Part shown: in pieces, positions 1 through 6,967 of the stretch | Numbering within the stretch: position 1 is the first letter of the stretch | Layout of the letters: the number at the start of each line of letters is the position of its first letter | Source of the DNA: Chloromonas sp. AAM2 | Lineage: Eukaryota > Chlorophyta > Chlorophyceae > Chlamydomonadales > Chlamydomonadaceae | Assembly: GCA_004335635.1 (NCBI GenBank) | Contig: QAXH01004703.1 | Coordinates: 27,609 to 50,447, forward strand | Length of the DNA: 22,839 nucleotides | Direction of reading: 5' to 3' | Notes under the pieces: model-generated | The model's input: the letters and a program-made list of their open reading frames with translations, nothing else | Databases searched by the model: none | What the model was told of the DNA's origin: nothing | Position numbers and translations under genes: made by a program

Positions 1-1724
1 TTCTCGCCATCTTTTCGGTATTCGACGAATGAGAAATTGTGGTAGGTATAAGAGAAGCTCCAAGCCAGGTTTTGGAGGAATTCAGTGGGATTTTGAAAGA
101 TCATCCAATTGGTGGCCAGCTCTATTCCATACTGATCGGTGGCGCCAGTATTTTCAAAAACCACGGTTGTATTTCGCCCTGAGGGCTGCTGCACTATGGT
201 TTCATCCAGCTTGAAGTAGAATGCTGTGAGATCATATGAAAAGCGTGCATCAACAAAACTGCCGCGTGCTCCGACTTCAATGTTGGTGCCCTGCTCAGCT
301 TCGAGATTCAGGGCAATACTGCCTTCGTTGGTTCGGAATTCCTCGATGGTTGGCGGCGAAAATCCATAGCTGATGCTTCCATGCAATGAAAGTGCCGGTG
401 AGATCTTTTTCACCAAACCCACTCTTGGAATGATTTCCGGGTTGAAAGATTTCTCAGCAACTGTAGCGGTATCACCCGGAAGATTTGTGACCAGTCGGTT
501 CAGGTCGTAGGTCAGGCGATTATAGCTGAATCCGGCTGTGAGATAGTACTCTCTGGGCAAGTCAATTTCCGTGTTTAAAAACAGCAGTGAAGACTGAAGC
601 TTGATCTCATCATCAAAATTTAACGCACCTGCTTCTCCGGAATCATTCTCAAAATTTCGGGCTGCATAGTTCGCGGTTTGATATTCCCCTCCAAAAGTAA
701 ATCGGGTTCTCACATCTCCAATATCGGTATCATAATAAAAACGTGTGCGTCCCCCGCCCGATTTCCGGCTGTCTTTTTTATAATCCAGGTTAAAAGGATT
801 TTCAAAAGCACTGAAGGTACCATATACGGTAGTTTCGTTGGAAATGGCTTTGTTTAAATCTACATTGTGCGTGATACCCGCCAAAAACATTTCCTGATCA
901 ATGCTGGCATTGGCTTCTTCACTGCTCAACACAAATGCATTGCCCGGTCGCGCTTGACTTGGGTCATTTTGAAACTGCTCCAAAGTAAGTCCACCCGGTA
1001 TACCGTAATTCAGGTTTGAATACAGAAAACTGGTCTTGATGATCTGCTTCTCGTTGAGCTGAAATCGGCCGGAAAGCTCGGCTGTTTGTCGGTCAAAAAA
1101 CGATTGATCCCGATACCCATCCTGATGTTGGTTCGCATAATTAAATCGAAAGTTTCCATTGCTAACCTGTTGTTCTGCGAAAGCAGTGTAACGCTGTAGT
1201 CCATACGAGCCGTACATCATTCCCGAACCTACTTCATGTTGATTTTTTTGTCGGCTGTTGAGCAAAATTGCCCCTCCATTTCCAGCACCGTAAATACTTC
1301 CGGCCGGACCGCGGATCACTTCCACTTCCTGCATGTTAATGACATCCAGCAGATTCAATGGCGTACTACCCGAGGGTTCGGTAAACGGGATATCATTCCA
1401 GTAGATCTTTACGTTCCGAACCCCAAATGGTGCCCGAAGTGAACTTCCCCGAATAGCTACTCGATAACTACCGGGAGCACGCTGCTCGAACCGAACGCCG
1501 GGAACGGTATTCAATCCGTATAAAATGGAAGTTTCATCGAAACCGGAAATGCGCTCGGCTTCAATGTTGGTGATAGCTCCCGGTGTTTCCATAACGCTTC
1601 GATTGCCTTCAAATCCTGTGACCACAACTTCGCCGAGATCGGCTTCAAGGGTGTCAATTTGTTGGGCCTGTAGAGATGTGATACTGATCAGAAGAAAGGA
1701 AACGAGAAAATATATAGATTTCAT
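1..1724 (-). CDS. TonB-dependent outer-membrane receptor (3' end outside the window)
   Basis: This frame stays open from an ATG at 1724 to the left edge, giving 574 visible codons; the C-terminal end of the barrel is missing. Residues 1-21 look like a signal peptide: a short basic start, a hydrophobic core, and a cut near LQA-Q. A TonB box-like LGEVVVTG follows at about 30-37. The plug domain follows, with the family pattern VEVIRGPAGSIYGAGNGGAI at about 134-153. The rest is rich in aromatic and alternating beta-strand residues, as expected of a 22-strand barrel. Such receptors import siderophores, cobalamin or other large ligands across the outer membrane using ExbBD-TonB energy. No N-terminal carboxypeptidase-like domain or SusD partner is present, so a siderophore or metal-complex ligand is more likely than a glycan, but this is inference. 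It is divergent from murI. Confidence 0.9.
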   Translation of the reverse strand, partial: MKSIYFLVSFLLISITSLQAQQIDTLEADLGEVVVTGFEGNRSVMETPGAITNIEAERISGFDETSILYGLNTVPGVRFEQRAPGSYRVAIRGSSLRAPFGVRNVKIYWNDIPFTEPSGSTPLNLLDVINMQEVEVIRGPAGSIYGAGNGGAILLNSRQKNQHEVGSGMMYGSYGLQRYTAFAEQQVSNGNFRFNYANQHQDGYRDQSFFDRQTAELSGRFQLNEKQIIKTSFLYSNLNYGIPGGLTLEQFQNDPSQARPGNAFVLSSEEANASIDQEMFLAGITHNVDLNKAISNETTVYGTFSAFENPFNLDYKKDSRKSGGGRTRFYYDTDIGDVRTRFTFGGEYQTANYAARNFENDSGEAGALNFDDEIKLQSSLLFLNTEIDLPREYYLTAGFSYNRLTYDLNRLVTNLPGDTATVAEKSFNPEIIPRVGLVKKISPALSLHGSISYGFSPPTIEEFRTNEGSIALNLEAEQGTNIEVGARGSFVDARFSYDLTAFYFKLDETIVQQPSGRNTTVVFENTGATDQYGIELATNWMIFQNPTEFLQNLAWSFSYTYHNFSFVEYRKDGE

Positions 1725-1824
1725 TCAATAGTTAAGTTACTGCTTGTAATTTCGGACTTGGTTGAGCAAATCAGGGACTTTGTTTTGGAATTAAACATCG
1801 AAATACTGACTCCAACATCCCTCA

Positions 1825-1872
1825 AATTCAGTCAGGAACTAACTGACTGAATTGTCTCCCTTCAAAGGGAGA
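1825..1872 (+). repeat. Two-hairpin structured repeat, copy 1
   Basis: The first hairpin has arms 1825-1835 and 1843-1853 (11 bp, fully paired) around the 7-base loop GAACTAA. One base later comes a second inverted repeat, TCTCCCTT (1855-1862) and AAGGGAGA (1865-1872), with only CA between the arms. A second copy with the same order, spacing and loop lies at 8600-8649. The element sits in the divergent gap between the TonB receptor and murI. It lacks a following T-run and does not look like an ordinary terminator. A REP-like dispersed element or a structured RNA leader are both possible. Confidence 0.6.
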
Positions 1873-2000
1873 TTTCATTAATTAAATTTAAATATGATAA
1901 CTCGATTCCTATAAATTCGGAAACAAATTACAGATGCTTGTATTAACATTTAAGAATTGAATACCTTCTCCTGACAAATAATTCCCTTAAACCCAATCCT

Positions 2001-2810
2001 TTGCACAATTTAAAGAACGCACCCATTGGCATTTTCGACTCCGGTATTGGTGGGCTCACCGTGGCCAAAGCCGTGATAGACGCTCTTCCCCATGAAGACC
2101 TCATCTATTTTGGGGATACGGCCCGGGTTCCTTATGGTATCAAATCAGAAGAAACCGTTCGCACATATGCGCTACAGATCACCAATTTTTTGTTGAAGCG
2201 CGGGGTAAAAATGATCCTGATTGCATGTAATACCGTTTCAGCCTCGGCGAAAGAAGAAATTATTGAAGCAGCCGGAGACATTCCTGTTTTAGATGTAATT
2301 ACAGCCGGGACCAATAATGCAATTTCCCGTTCAGGCAACACAAATATTGGTGTTATCGGAACGCTTGGAACGGTTAACTCACGAGCGTATGTAAAAGCAA
2401 TACATGCACATGATCCTACAATTACTGTACAGCAGGAAGCCTGTCCCATGCTCGTCCCTCTCGCTGAGGAAGGCTGGATCAATAACGAAATTGCCATTCA
2501 GACTTTACATTATTATTTAGATAGTTTTAAAGGCAGCGGTATCCAATCACTAATTTTAGGTTGTACACATTATCCGCTCTTTAAAGAGGTCATTCCAAAG
2601 ATCTTAAATGGAGAAAAGGTTGAAATTATTGACTCAGCAGAGTCGATTGCAACTTCTGCTAAACAAAAACTAAACGAAATGAACCTTTTAAATAGCTCAG
2701 GTGGCGACTTTCAGTGCTTTGTCAGTGATCGCCCACAGCGGTTTCATGAACTGGCTGAACGGTTTCTGGGTCGTTCCTTAAAAAGCGTTCAAATAGTGAA
2801 TCTGGATTAG
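2001..2810 (+). CDS. murI: Glutamate racemase
   Basis: This cytoplasmic enzyme interconverts L- and D-glutamate and supplies D-glutamate for peptidoglycan. The 269-residue length is typical of the family. Visible motifs are the N-terminal FDSGIGG (12-18), YFGDT (36-40), the first catalytic cysteine in IACNTVSA (C76), and the second in LGCTHYP (C188). Both catalytic cysteines are present. The start is a TTG: the upstream in-frame stretch reaches a stop at 1944 without any ATG or GTG, and the residues after the TTG match the usual racemase N-terminus. There is no clear ribosome-binding site. The gene is divergent from the TonB receptor and ends 5 bases from the convergent SDR gene. Confidence 0.95.
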   Translation: MHNLKNAPIGIFDSGIGGLTVAKAVIDALPHEDLIYFGDTARVPYGIKSEETVRTYALQITNFLLKRGVKMILIACNTVSASAKEEIIEAAGDIPVLDVITAGTNNAISRSGNTNIGVIGTLGTVNSRAYVKAIHAHDPTITVQQEACPMLVPLAEEGWINNEIAIQTLHYYLDSFKGSGIQSLILGCTHYPLFKEVIPKILNGEKVEIIDSAESIATSAKQKLNEMNLLNSSGGDFQCFVSDRPQRFHELAERFLGRSLKSVQIVNLD

Positions 2811-2815
2811 GCAGT

Positions 2816-3589
2816 CTATTTCTCCTGCATTTTTCTAACCATTGAAAGCACCATTTTACGGGGAGCTAACGGTACAATGTAGTTCAGCTGGATTTGTAAC
2901 ATTTTATCATCAAAGGCCAAGAGTTTTCCTTTCATCATGGCATCGTATCCAACCTCTGCAACGGTTCTGGAATCTGCAGCCTTCTTAAAAAGATCGGTTC
3001 CTTCAAGATCAGCCTCTTCCGCAAATTCAGTTTTTACCGGACCGGGACATAAAGCTGTACATGTAACCTCTGTTTCCATAAGTTCTCCCGCAATGCCCTG
3101 ACTCAGGGAAACTACATAAGCTTTCGTAGCGTAATACACAGCCTGCAAAGGTCCCGGAACCAGTCCAGCAGTACTTGCTATATTCAAAACTCGTCCGCTA
3201 TTGCGTTCTACCATCCATGGAATAAATAAACGGGTTAAAGATGTCAATGCTTTGATATTCAGGTCAATCATACGCTGCTGAAATTCGGCATCTTGCTCAT
3301 GGAATTTACCAAAGCCTCCAAATCCTGCGTTATTGATCAGATATTCAATGTTTATTCCTTCTCTCTTGATCTCATCATGGATCTCCTGACAGGCCCCTTC
3401 GCTAATGAGGTCTTTAGCGATCACTTTCACTTTTACATCAAACTTTGATTCCAACTCTGTTCTTAACTCTTCCAGTTCGTGCTTCCGACGGGCAACAACT
3501 ACAAGGTCGCCTCCTTTTTCTGCATGTATCTTAGCGAAATCTCGCCCAATGCCACTCGAAGCTCCTGTTATCAATGCTGCTTTTTGCAT
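2816..3589 (-). CDS. Short-chain dehydrogenase/reductase (SDR), DltE/YqjQ-like
   Basis: This is a 257-residue classical SDR with a Rossmann fold. It has the cofactor motif TGASSGIG (8-15), NNAG (86-89), a structural N111, and the catalytic set S139, Y152 and K156 (YYATK). The PGPVKTEF segment (about 182-189) is typical of the NAD(P)-binding face. The region after ARR at 33-35 contains arginines rather than an acidic residue, which favours NADP(H). The substrate cannot be read from the sequence. Database names such as ketoacyl reductase or sepiapterin reductase-like would be guesses. It lies 96 bases downstream of mscL on the same strand and may be cotranscribed with it. It converges tightly with murI. 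Confidence 0.9.
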   Translation of the reverse strand: MQKAALITGASSGIGRDFAKIHAEKGGDLVVVARRKHELEELRTELESKFDVKVKVIAKDLISEGACQEIHDEIKREGINIEYLINNAGFGGFGKFHEQDAEFQQRMIDLNIKALTSLTRLFIPWMVERNSGRVLNIASTAGLVPGPLQAVYYATKAYVVSLSQGIAGELMETEVTCTALCPGPVKTEFAEEADLEGTDLFKKAADSRTVAEVGYDAMMKGKLLAFDDKMLQIQLNYIVPLAPRKMVLSMVRKMQEK

Positions 3590-3685
3590 TTATACGATTT
3601 TTTAAGTTAGAGATGATTTTTCATTTAGCAGAGAGCCCTACTCAACGAGCATCTTATTATGACCCAGCACATAAAAGAATTTCTA

Positions 3686-4102
3686 CTACCCGTTTTTCAA
3701 GAGGTCACGGATTTCCGTAAGTAATACTTCTTCTTTAGTCGGTTCTGCGGGTTTAGGTGCTGGTTTTTCTTCCTCCTTTTTCATCAGCTCGTTATACCCT
3801 TTTACGACAAGGAATATCGCAGCAGAAACAATGATAAAAGTCACAATGGTATTTATAAACGCACCGTAATTTATGGTGATGGCCTCAATGGTTCCATCAT
3901 CTAACATTCGCTCGGCGATTTGAATTTTTAACTCTGCAAAATCGACTCCTGCAATTACATATCCCACGGGCGGCATTATGATATCGTTTACAAAAGATTT
4001 CACAATAGCCCCAAAATAGGTCGCCATGATCAATCCTACTGCCAATTCAATTACATTTCCCCGTGAAATAAATTTTTTAAATTCTTGTATTAGGTCTTTC
4101 AT
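3686..4102 (-). CDS. mscL: Large-conductance mechanosensitive channel MscL
   Basis: MscL is a homopentameric inner-membrane channel that opens under membrane tension and releases solutes during hypo-osmotic shock. From ATG 4102 the protein has 138 residues, close to the usual 130-150. The amphipathic N-terminal helix (MKDLIQEFKKFISRGN) leads into TM1 (VIELAVGLIMATYFGAIV), where the gly/ala-rich pore constriction lies. A periplasmic loop and TM2 (about 79-98) follow, then a charged cytoplasmic helix rich in lysine, glutamate and proline. The frame extends 13 codons further upstream to an ATG at 4141, but that extension (IFIHHHFNEKTS) has no family counterpart, so I prefer 4102. The SDR gene follows downstream. 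Confidence 0.95.
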   Translation of the reverse strand: MKDLIQEFKKFISRGNVIELAVGLIMATYFGAIVKSFVNDIIMPPVGYVIAGVDFAELKIQIAERMLDDGTIEAITINYGAFINTIVTFIIVSAAIFLVVKGYNELMKKEEEKPAPKPAEPTKEEVLLTEIRDLLKNG

Positions 4103-4238
4103 AGAAGTTTTTTCATTAAAATGATGATGGATAAATATCATTAATAGTTTCTACTACAACAAAACAAACTTTATTGGTCCCTTGAAAGCATCTGCTTATC
4201 TTTTAGTAAATTAAATAAAACTGATCTCGTATAATTTT

Positions 4239-4487
4239 ATGAAAACCATTGCTCAACTTACCTACATTCCTCTGTCCGAAGATGATCCCCGTGAAAAAGT
4301 ACAGGAAATATTAGAACACTTAGCGCAGTTTGATGTGGATATTGAAGTTGGTTATCTATCCACGACCATCATCGGAGCGCCAAAAGTTGTTTTTGAGGTA
4401 ATTAAGGAACTATATGATATCATGTCGATGGAAACAGAAAAATTTCGTTTTCAAATCGACTTATTAAGCCCTTCAAAAGAATATTAG
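4239..4487 (+). CDS. Small protein resembling the thiamine-binding (MTH1187/YkoF-like) family
   Basis: The protein has 82 residues, no signal peptide and no membrane segment. Its pattern is a first beta strand (KTIAQLTYIPLS), a helix (DPREKVQEILEHLAQF), strands (VDIEVGYLSTTIIGAP), a second helix, and a final strand (FRFQIDLLSP). This is the ferredoxin-like layout of the MTH1187/YqgV family (Thiamine_BP, formerly DUF77), whose members bind thiamine or a related compound. The match is by overall shape and the N-terminal strand, not by an invariant motif, so the family call is moderate. No thiamine biosynthesis gene or TPP riboswitch is nearby. It converges with phoH, 22 bases apart. Confidence 0.6.
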   Translation: MKTIAQLTYIPLSEDDPREKVQEILEHLAQFDVDIEVGYLSTTIIGAPKVVFEVIKELYDIMSMETEKFRFQIDLLSPSKEY

Positions 4488-4509
4488 TCCTTCGAATTCA
4501 TCTTTTTTG

Positions 4510-5841
4510 TTATAGCAGTTTGCTGGCAAGGTTGGCAAGATCCGATCGTTCTCCCTTTTCCAGATTAATATGCGCATACAAATCATGATCATGCATTCGG
4601 TCTACGAGGTAACTCAGGCCATTGCTTTGGGCATCTAAATAAGGTGTATCAATTTGAAAGATGTCGCCTGTAAATACAATCTTCGTATTTTCTCCGGCAC
4701 GGGTAATAATGGTTTTAACTTCATGGGGAGTTAAGTTTTGGGCTTCATCTATAATAAAAATTACATTTGAAAGGCTTCTTCCCCTGATGTAGGCCAACGG
4801 TACAATCCGAAGCTTATCAGTCTCCAGCATCTCATTTATCTTTTTGAAAGGCTTAGAGCTTTCCTTGAATTGATTTTTTATAAAACTCAGGTTATCCCAC
4901 AATGGCTGCATATAGGGGTCAATTTTCTGGTTAGCATCCCCGGGTAAATAGCCAATGTCTTTGTTACTTAACGGAACAATGGGGCGAGCCATATAAATTT
5001 GCTTGAACTCACTTCGTTGTTCGAGAGCCGCGGCAAGCGCCAGTAGTGTTTTCCCGGTTCCTGCTGCCCCTGTGATGGTTGTGCATAAAATATTTGGATT
5101 TTGAAGGGCATGAAGAGCAAAAGTCTGCTCAGCATTTTTTGGGTGAATTCCGTACGCATGCATTTTTTCGATGACTTCAATCATCTTACTTCGCGGATTT
5201 ACCCAGCCAAGAGCAGAAGCCCCATGGCTTTTCATAATGTAGTAATGATTGCAAACTGGGTTCGTTTGTCCCAATTCATCTGGCTCGATAGCTCCCTTTT
5301 CATAAAACGAACTGATTAATGCCGGGTTGTCAATATCTACTTCCGTTTTACCGCGGTATAAATGTTCGATATCTTTGATGCGTATGGTCTCATAATCTTC
5401 CGCCTCCAGGTTAAGTGCCCGCGCTTTTAACCTCAGATTAATGTCTTTAGAAACAAGAATAACACGCTGTTTTGGATTTTCCTCTTTCAGGTGAATGGCA
5501 GCATTTATAATACGGTGGTCATTTTTATCTGAACCGTACACTTTGGTTGCATCCATTTCCGTTTTATGATTGGTAATCACCCTTAGATTCCCATGTGACC
5601 GGCCATTTAATGGAATCCAGTTTTGAAGCATATTGGCATCTGAAATCCCATCCAGATAGCGAATAAACTCACGCGCATGCAGATTAATGACGTTATTTCC
5701 TTTTTTAAAGGTATCAAGTTCCTCTAAAACTGTAATTGGAATGGCTACATCATTTTTTTCAAAGTTACGGACAGCTTCATAATCATAGAGTAATACAGAA
5801 GTATCAAGAACGAAGATCTTCTTCTCTTTCTTCTTTGGCAT
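4510..5841 (-). CDS. PIN domain-PhoH ATPase fusion (PhoH2-type)
   Basis: This 443-residue protein has two domains. Residues 9-150 form a PIN nuclease domain, with its first acidic residue in FVLDTSVLL (D13) and others in LEELD (about 41-43), SDKNDHR (105, 108) and SKD (133). Residues from about 235 form a PhoH P-loop ATPase, with Walker A GAAGTGKT (258-265) and Walker B IIDEAQN (about 363-369). PIN-PhoH proteins studied in other bacteria unwind and cut RNA using ATP, so a cytoplasmic RNA-processing role is likely here. I chose ATG 5841. The frame continues upstream to a TTG at 5862 and beyond to a stop near 5964, but that part contains no ATG and no conserved residues. It is convergent with the small protein at 4239. 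Confidence 0.92.
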   Translation of the reverse strand: MPKKKEKKIFVLDTSVLLYDYEAVRNFEKNDVAIPITVLEELDTFKKGNNVINLHAREFIRYLDGISDANMLQNWIPLNGRSHGNLRVITNHKTEMDATKVYGSDKNDHRIINAAIHLKEENPKQRVILVSKDINLRLKARALNLEAEDYETIRIKDIEHLYRGKTEVDIDNPALISSFYEKGAIEPDELGQTNPVCNHYYIMKSHGASALGWVNPRSKMIEVIEKMHAYGIHPKNAEQTFALHALQNPNILCTTITGAAGTGKTLLALAAALEQRSEFKQIYMARPIVPLSNKDIGYLPGDANQKIDPYMQPLWDNLSFIKNQFKESSKPFKKINEMLETDKLRIVPLAYIRGRSLSNVIFIIDEAQNLTPHEVKTIITRAGENTKIVFTGDIFQIDTPYLDAQSNGLSYLVDRMHDHDLYAHINLEKGERSDLANLASKLL

Positions 5842-5972
5842 AGAGGAGATTTTAAGTTGCAAAAAGCTATTGTACCAGCCATCGTAGATGAAATTGTGAA
5901 CGGCTCTTGAAATAAAGCTAAAGGTTAAACCATATGCAATGTTCCAGACAAAATTAACGTAGAATTATTTTC

Positions 5973-6030
5973 AGTGAGCAGTGAGCAGTGAGCAGTGAGC
6001 AGTGAGCAGTGAGCAGTGAGCAGTGAGCAG
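5973..6030. repeat. Tandem array of the heptamer AGTGAGC (8 full copies plus AG)
   Basis: The unit AGTGAGC is repeated perfectly eight times (5973-6028) and followed by AG. It lies in the 235-base gap between the start of phoH and the end of the TrmH-family gene. A related sequence, CAGTTATCAGTGAACAG on the minus strand, overlaps the last codons of that methyltransferase gene. The units are too short and lack spacers, so this is not a CRISPR array. Perfect short arrays of this kind change copy number easily by slippage. Seven is not a multiple of three, but no gene is read through it. Confidence 0.97.
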
Positions 6031-6076
6031 AAATTATTGATTCAGCTGCTCTTGTCAATTTAAATTTCAATTTTGT

Positions 6077-6850
6077 TCATTGTTTCCTGTTCACTGATAA
6101 CTGAAAAAGCGCAATACTAACTGCAACGGCTGCATTCAGGCTTTCTACCTTTTCCTGACCGGGAGCAGATTCGATCATTATAGTTTTCCTCCCTGAATTT
6201 AATAATCGCTCACTTACTCCATTTCCTTCGTTCCCAACCACCACTACGGTTTTATTATGGAGTTGAACCGATGAAAGGGGCGCAGCTTTTTCACTTCCAT
6301 CCAGTAGTACCACCTCCCAGTCAGAGGCTTCCAGGGTTTCGAAAATCGATTCTAAATTGCTTGTCAAAACCGGAACACTTCCCGTTGCTCCCGCAGTACT
6401 ACGAACCACTTTGGGGTGATATACATCCACACTGCCTTTCCCGATGATTAGTGCTTTGGCTCCAAACCAGGCTGCTGTTCGCAAGATCGTGCCCATATTG
6501 CCGGGATCCTGAATGGCATCGGTGGCGACAACAAGTCCGGATTCTCGAGCTAATTTCTCTGCTCCAATTTCCTTCGGCATTTTACAAACCGCTAAAATAC
6601 CTTGTGGATTATCTGTGTCTGCCACTTCATCAAATACATCCGGCTCAACCCTAACGCTCTGAGCTAATAGCTCATCATTCACCTGTTTTCCCTCCACCAC
6701 AAAAATAGTCTCTACATCCAACAAGCCATTTTCAGCAACCTGCGCAACTGCACGCTCCCCTTCCACCACAAACCGTTTTTCTTTCTCTCGGTATTTCTTC
6801 CGATTCAGTTTTCGAAGAAGTTTGATCTCGTTATTGGATGCTTTTCTCAT
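6077..6850 (-). CDS. TrmH/SpoU-family RNA 2'-O-ribose methyltransferase
   Basis: This 257-residue protein has an N-terminal substrate-binding domain (about 1-95, with the basic opening KLLRKLNRKKYREKEKRFVV and EGERAV) and a C-terminal SPOUT knot domain. All three SPOUT motifs are present: IQDPGNMGTILRTA with the catalytic arginine in motif 1, VVVVGNEGNGVS in motif 2, and ESLNAAVAVSIALF in motif 3. The enzyme transfers a methyl group from S-adenosylmethionine to a ribose 2'-OH of rRNA or tRNA; which nucleotide cannot be told. The last nine codons fall in a sequence (CAGTTATCAGTGAACAG) related to a common bacterial intergenic repeat, so the C-terminal tail may be repeat-derived. It is divergent from the aldehyde dehydrogenase. 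Confidence 0.93.
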   Translation of the reverse strand: MRKASNNEIKLLRKLNRKKYREKEKRFVVEGERAVAQVAENGLLDVETIFVVEGKQVNDELLAQSVRVEPDVFDEVADTDNPQGILAVCKMPKEIGAEKLARESGLVVATDAIQDPGNMGTILRTAAWFGAKALIIGKGSVDVYHPKVVRSTAGATGSVPVLTSNLESIFETLEASDWEVVLLDGSEKAAPLSSVQLHNKTVVVVGNEGNGVSERLLNSGRKTIMIESAPGQEKVESLNAAVAVSIALFQLSVNRKQ

Positions 6851-6856
6851 AATTCA

Positions 6857-6917
6857 AGAATACAGGATTCAGAACTCAGAATACAGTGACTAAAGTGAAT
6901 TCTGTGTTCTGTATTCT
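6857..6917. repeat. Direct and inverted copies of AGAATACAG in a divergent promoter gap
   Basis: AGAATACAG occurs at 6857-6865 and 6878-6886. Its exact inverse CTGTATTCT is at 6909-6917, and a one-mismatch inverse (CTGTGTTCT) is at 6902-6910. The set lies between the divergent starts of the methyltransferase (6850) and the aldehyde dehydrogenase (6968). It could be a hairpin-forming intergenic repeat or an operator. The low-complexity style (attcagaactcagaatac) favours a dispersed repeat. Confidence 0.6.
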
Positions 6918-6967
6918 CACCTTCTTCTTCCCTATCTTCAAAAAAAATTAAAGCAAAAGTCAGCGTT

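Noticed and set aside
1725..2000. Possible cobalamin or other riboswitch before the TonB receptor
   Set aside because: I found no B12-box or other conserved riboswitch core on the minus strand; only the two-hairpin element is apparent.
4171..4189. TATTGGTCCCTTGAAAGCA as a third copy of the two-hairpin element
   Set aside because: It shares only part of the second palindrome's wording, lacks the pairing arms and the GAAC(T/C)AA loop, and is probably coincidental.
5842..5964. In-frame upstream extension of phoH to a stop near 5964
   Set aside because: The extension contains only a TTG and no ATG, and the PIN domain starts normally after ATG 5841. I treat the open stretch as chance.
5973..6030. 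Possible CRISPR-like array
   Set aside because: The unit is seven bases, contiguous and without spacers, and no cas genes are near.
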